The position numbers and the translations under genes are program-made. A DNA stretch of 64,000 nucleotides, taken from NCBI RefSeq assembly GCF_013284035.1, contig NZ_CP054141.1, positions 1,550,001 through 1,614,000 of the forward strand, in the 5' to 3' direction. Shown one piece after another: positions 63,492-64,000 of this stretch. Each line of letters starts with the position of its first letter. Positions within the stretch are counted from its first letter, which is position 1. The DNA is from Flavobacterium sp. M31R6 (GTDB taxonomy: Bacteria > Bacteroidota > Bacteroidia > Flavobacteriales > Flavobacteriaceae). The notes under the pieces are model-generated. The model was not told the origin of the DNA and searched no databases. It saw only the letters and a program-made list of their open reading frames with translations.

Positions 63492-64000
63492 ATGCAATTA
63501 GAATTTTATAAATACCAAGGTGCTGGAAACGATTTTGTTATGATTGACAATCGTTCCGGATTTTTTCCAAAAGAGAATACGCAATTGATTGCTCATTTAT
63601 GTGACAGACGTTTTGGGATTGGTGGAGACGGACTTATTTTGTTAGAAAATGACTCTGATACTGATTTTAAAATGGTGTATTATAATTCAGATGGGAATCA
63701 AAGTTCGATGTGTGGCAATGGAGGACGTTGTTTGGTGGCTTTCGCCAAAGATTTGAATGTGATTGAGAATGCTACTACTTTCATTGCGACTGATGGTTTG
63801 CATCATGCGTCATTTGAAGACAACGGATTGGTTTCTTTGCAGATGATTGATGTTCCGACTATAGATATTAAAAAAGACCACTCTTTCTTGAATACAGGTT
63901 CCCCACATCATGTTCAAATGGTGGAGGATTTAGAGCATTACAATATAAAAGAAAAAGGTGCTGCGATTCGTTATGGCGAATTATACGGCGCTGCAGGTAG
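63492..64000 (+). CDS. dapF: Diaminopimelate epimerase, 5' part (3' end outside window)
   Basis: About 170 codons are visible. DapF converts LL- to meso-diaminopimelate for lysine and peptidoglycan. Recognisable segments are LEFYKYQGAGNDFVMIDNR, LCDRRFGIGGDGLILLE and YYNSDGNQSSMCGNGGRCL, the last holding the first catalytic Cys; TGSPHHV follows. The ATG at 63480 is also in frame, but with a transcript start near 63476 it would leave almost no leader, so 63492 is preferred. It is divergent from the protease gene. Confidence 0.93.
   Translation, partial: MQLEFYKYQGAGNDFVMIDNRSGFFPKENTQLIAHLCDRRFGIGGDGLILLENDSDTDFKMVYYNSDGNQSSMCGNGGRCLVAFAKDLNVIENATTFIATDGLHHASFEDNGLVSLQMIDVPTIDIKKDHSFLNTGSPHHVQMVEDLEHYNIKEKGAAIRYGELYGAAG

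Overview
The window looks like a chromosomal segment of a Flavobacterium-type member of the Bacteroidota. The grounds are AT-rich DNA, many TAnnTTTG-type minus-7 promoter elements, A-rich leaders with almost no Shine-Dalgarno sequences (rpsU is the striking exception), outer-membrane porins and SusC-free lipoproteins with Bacteroidota-style signals, and proteins typical of the group (Porin_10, DUF2851, DUF3467, a long GAPDH).

Layout. 1-3.7 kb: a nitrite-reduction operon that starts inside nirK (NirK fused to cytochrome c, a second cytochrome c, a NirV-like protein, a SCO copper chaperone and an outer-membrane porin). 4-6.3 kb: a beta-propeller lipoprotein and a ParE/RelE-type toxin-antitoxin pair, with a frameshifted relic of a second antitoxin. 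6.4-22.8 kb: housekeeping genes (lysS, lipB, rnhB, a porin, a CBS-type cysteine/cystathionine synthase, an exonuclease, permease, acyl-CoA dehydrogenase, rpsU, xer recombinase, hpf). 22.9-36.6 kb: the classical translation/transcription block tRNA-Thr, -Tyr, -Thr, tuf, tRNA-Trp, secE, nusG, rplKAJL, rpoBC, then a DUF3467 gene. 36.9-49.6 kb: prfC, a secreted alpha-amylase, a periplasmic PpiC/SurA-type isomerase, a MoxR ATPase and two different aconitases (AcnB and an AcnA/mitochondrial type). 49.6-54 kb: the accessory region. 54-64 kb: hemolysin III family protein, LysM-NlpC/P60 hydrolase, amino-acid permease, ald with a divergent Lrp regulator, gap, a DegP/HtrA protease and the 5' part of dapF.

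The most interesting material lies between genes. There are three copies of a ~116-bp structured repeat whose stems covary and whose long hairpin changes sequence while staying paired (11141, 21084, 60091). A second structured family also has three copies (8161, 46910, 49699). A 185-bp MITE-like element has perfect 19-bp terminal inverted repeats and 10-bp direct repeats (56377-56581). A REP-associated tyrosine transposase sits between inverted REP units with a 141-bp tandem duplication (49957-50888), and it truncates a small membrane-protein gene. Next to it a DUF2971 gene is bounded exactly like an integron cassette: complementary 10-base core sites and a long imperfect palindrome right after the stop codon (51157-52286). 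No integrase gene of integron type is present in the window.

Functional links. The nir genes give nitrite reduction to NO with electron donors and copper delivery in one operon. The tuf-to-rpoC block is the conserved ribosome/RNA-polymerase superoperon, with hairpins between rplL, rpoB and rpoC that could set expression ratios. ald and its divergent Lrp/AsnC gene probably form a regulator-target pair. All calls were made by reading the sequence; no database search was run.
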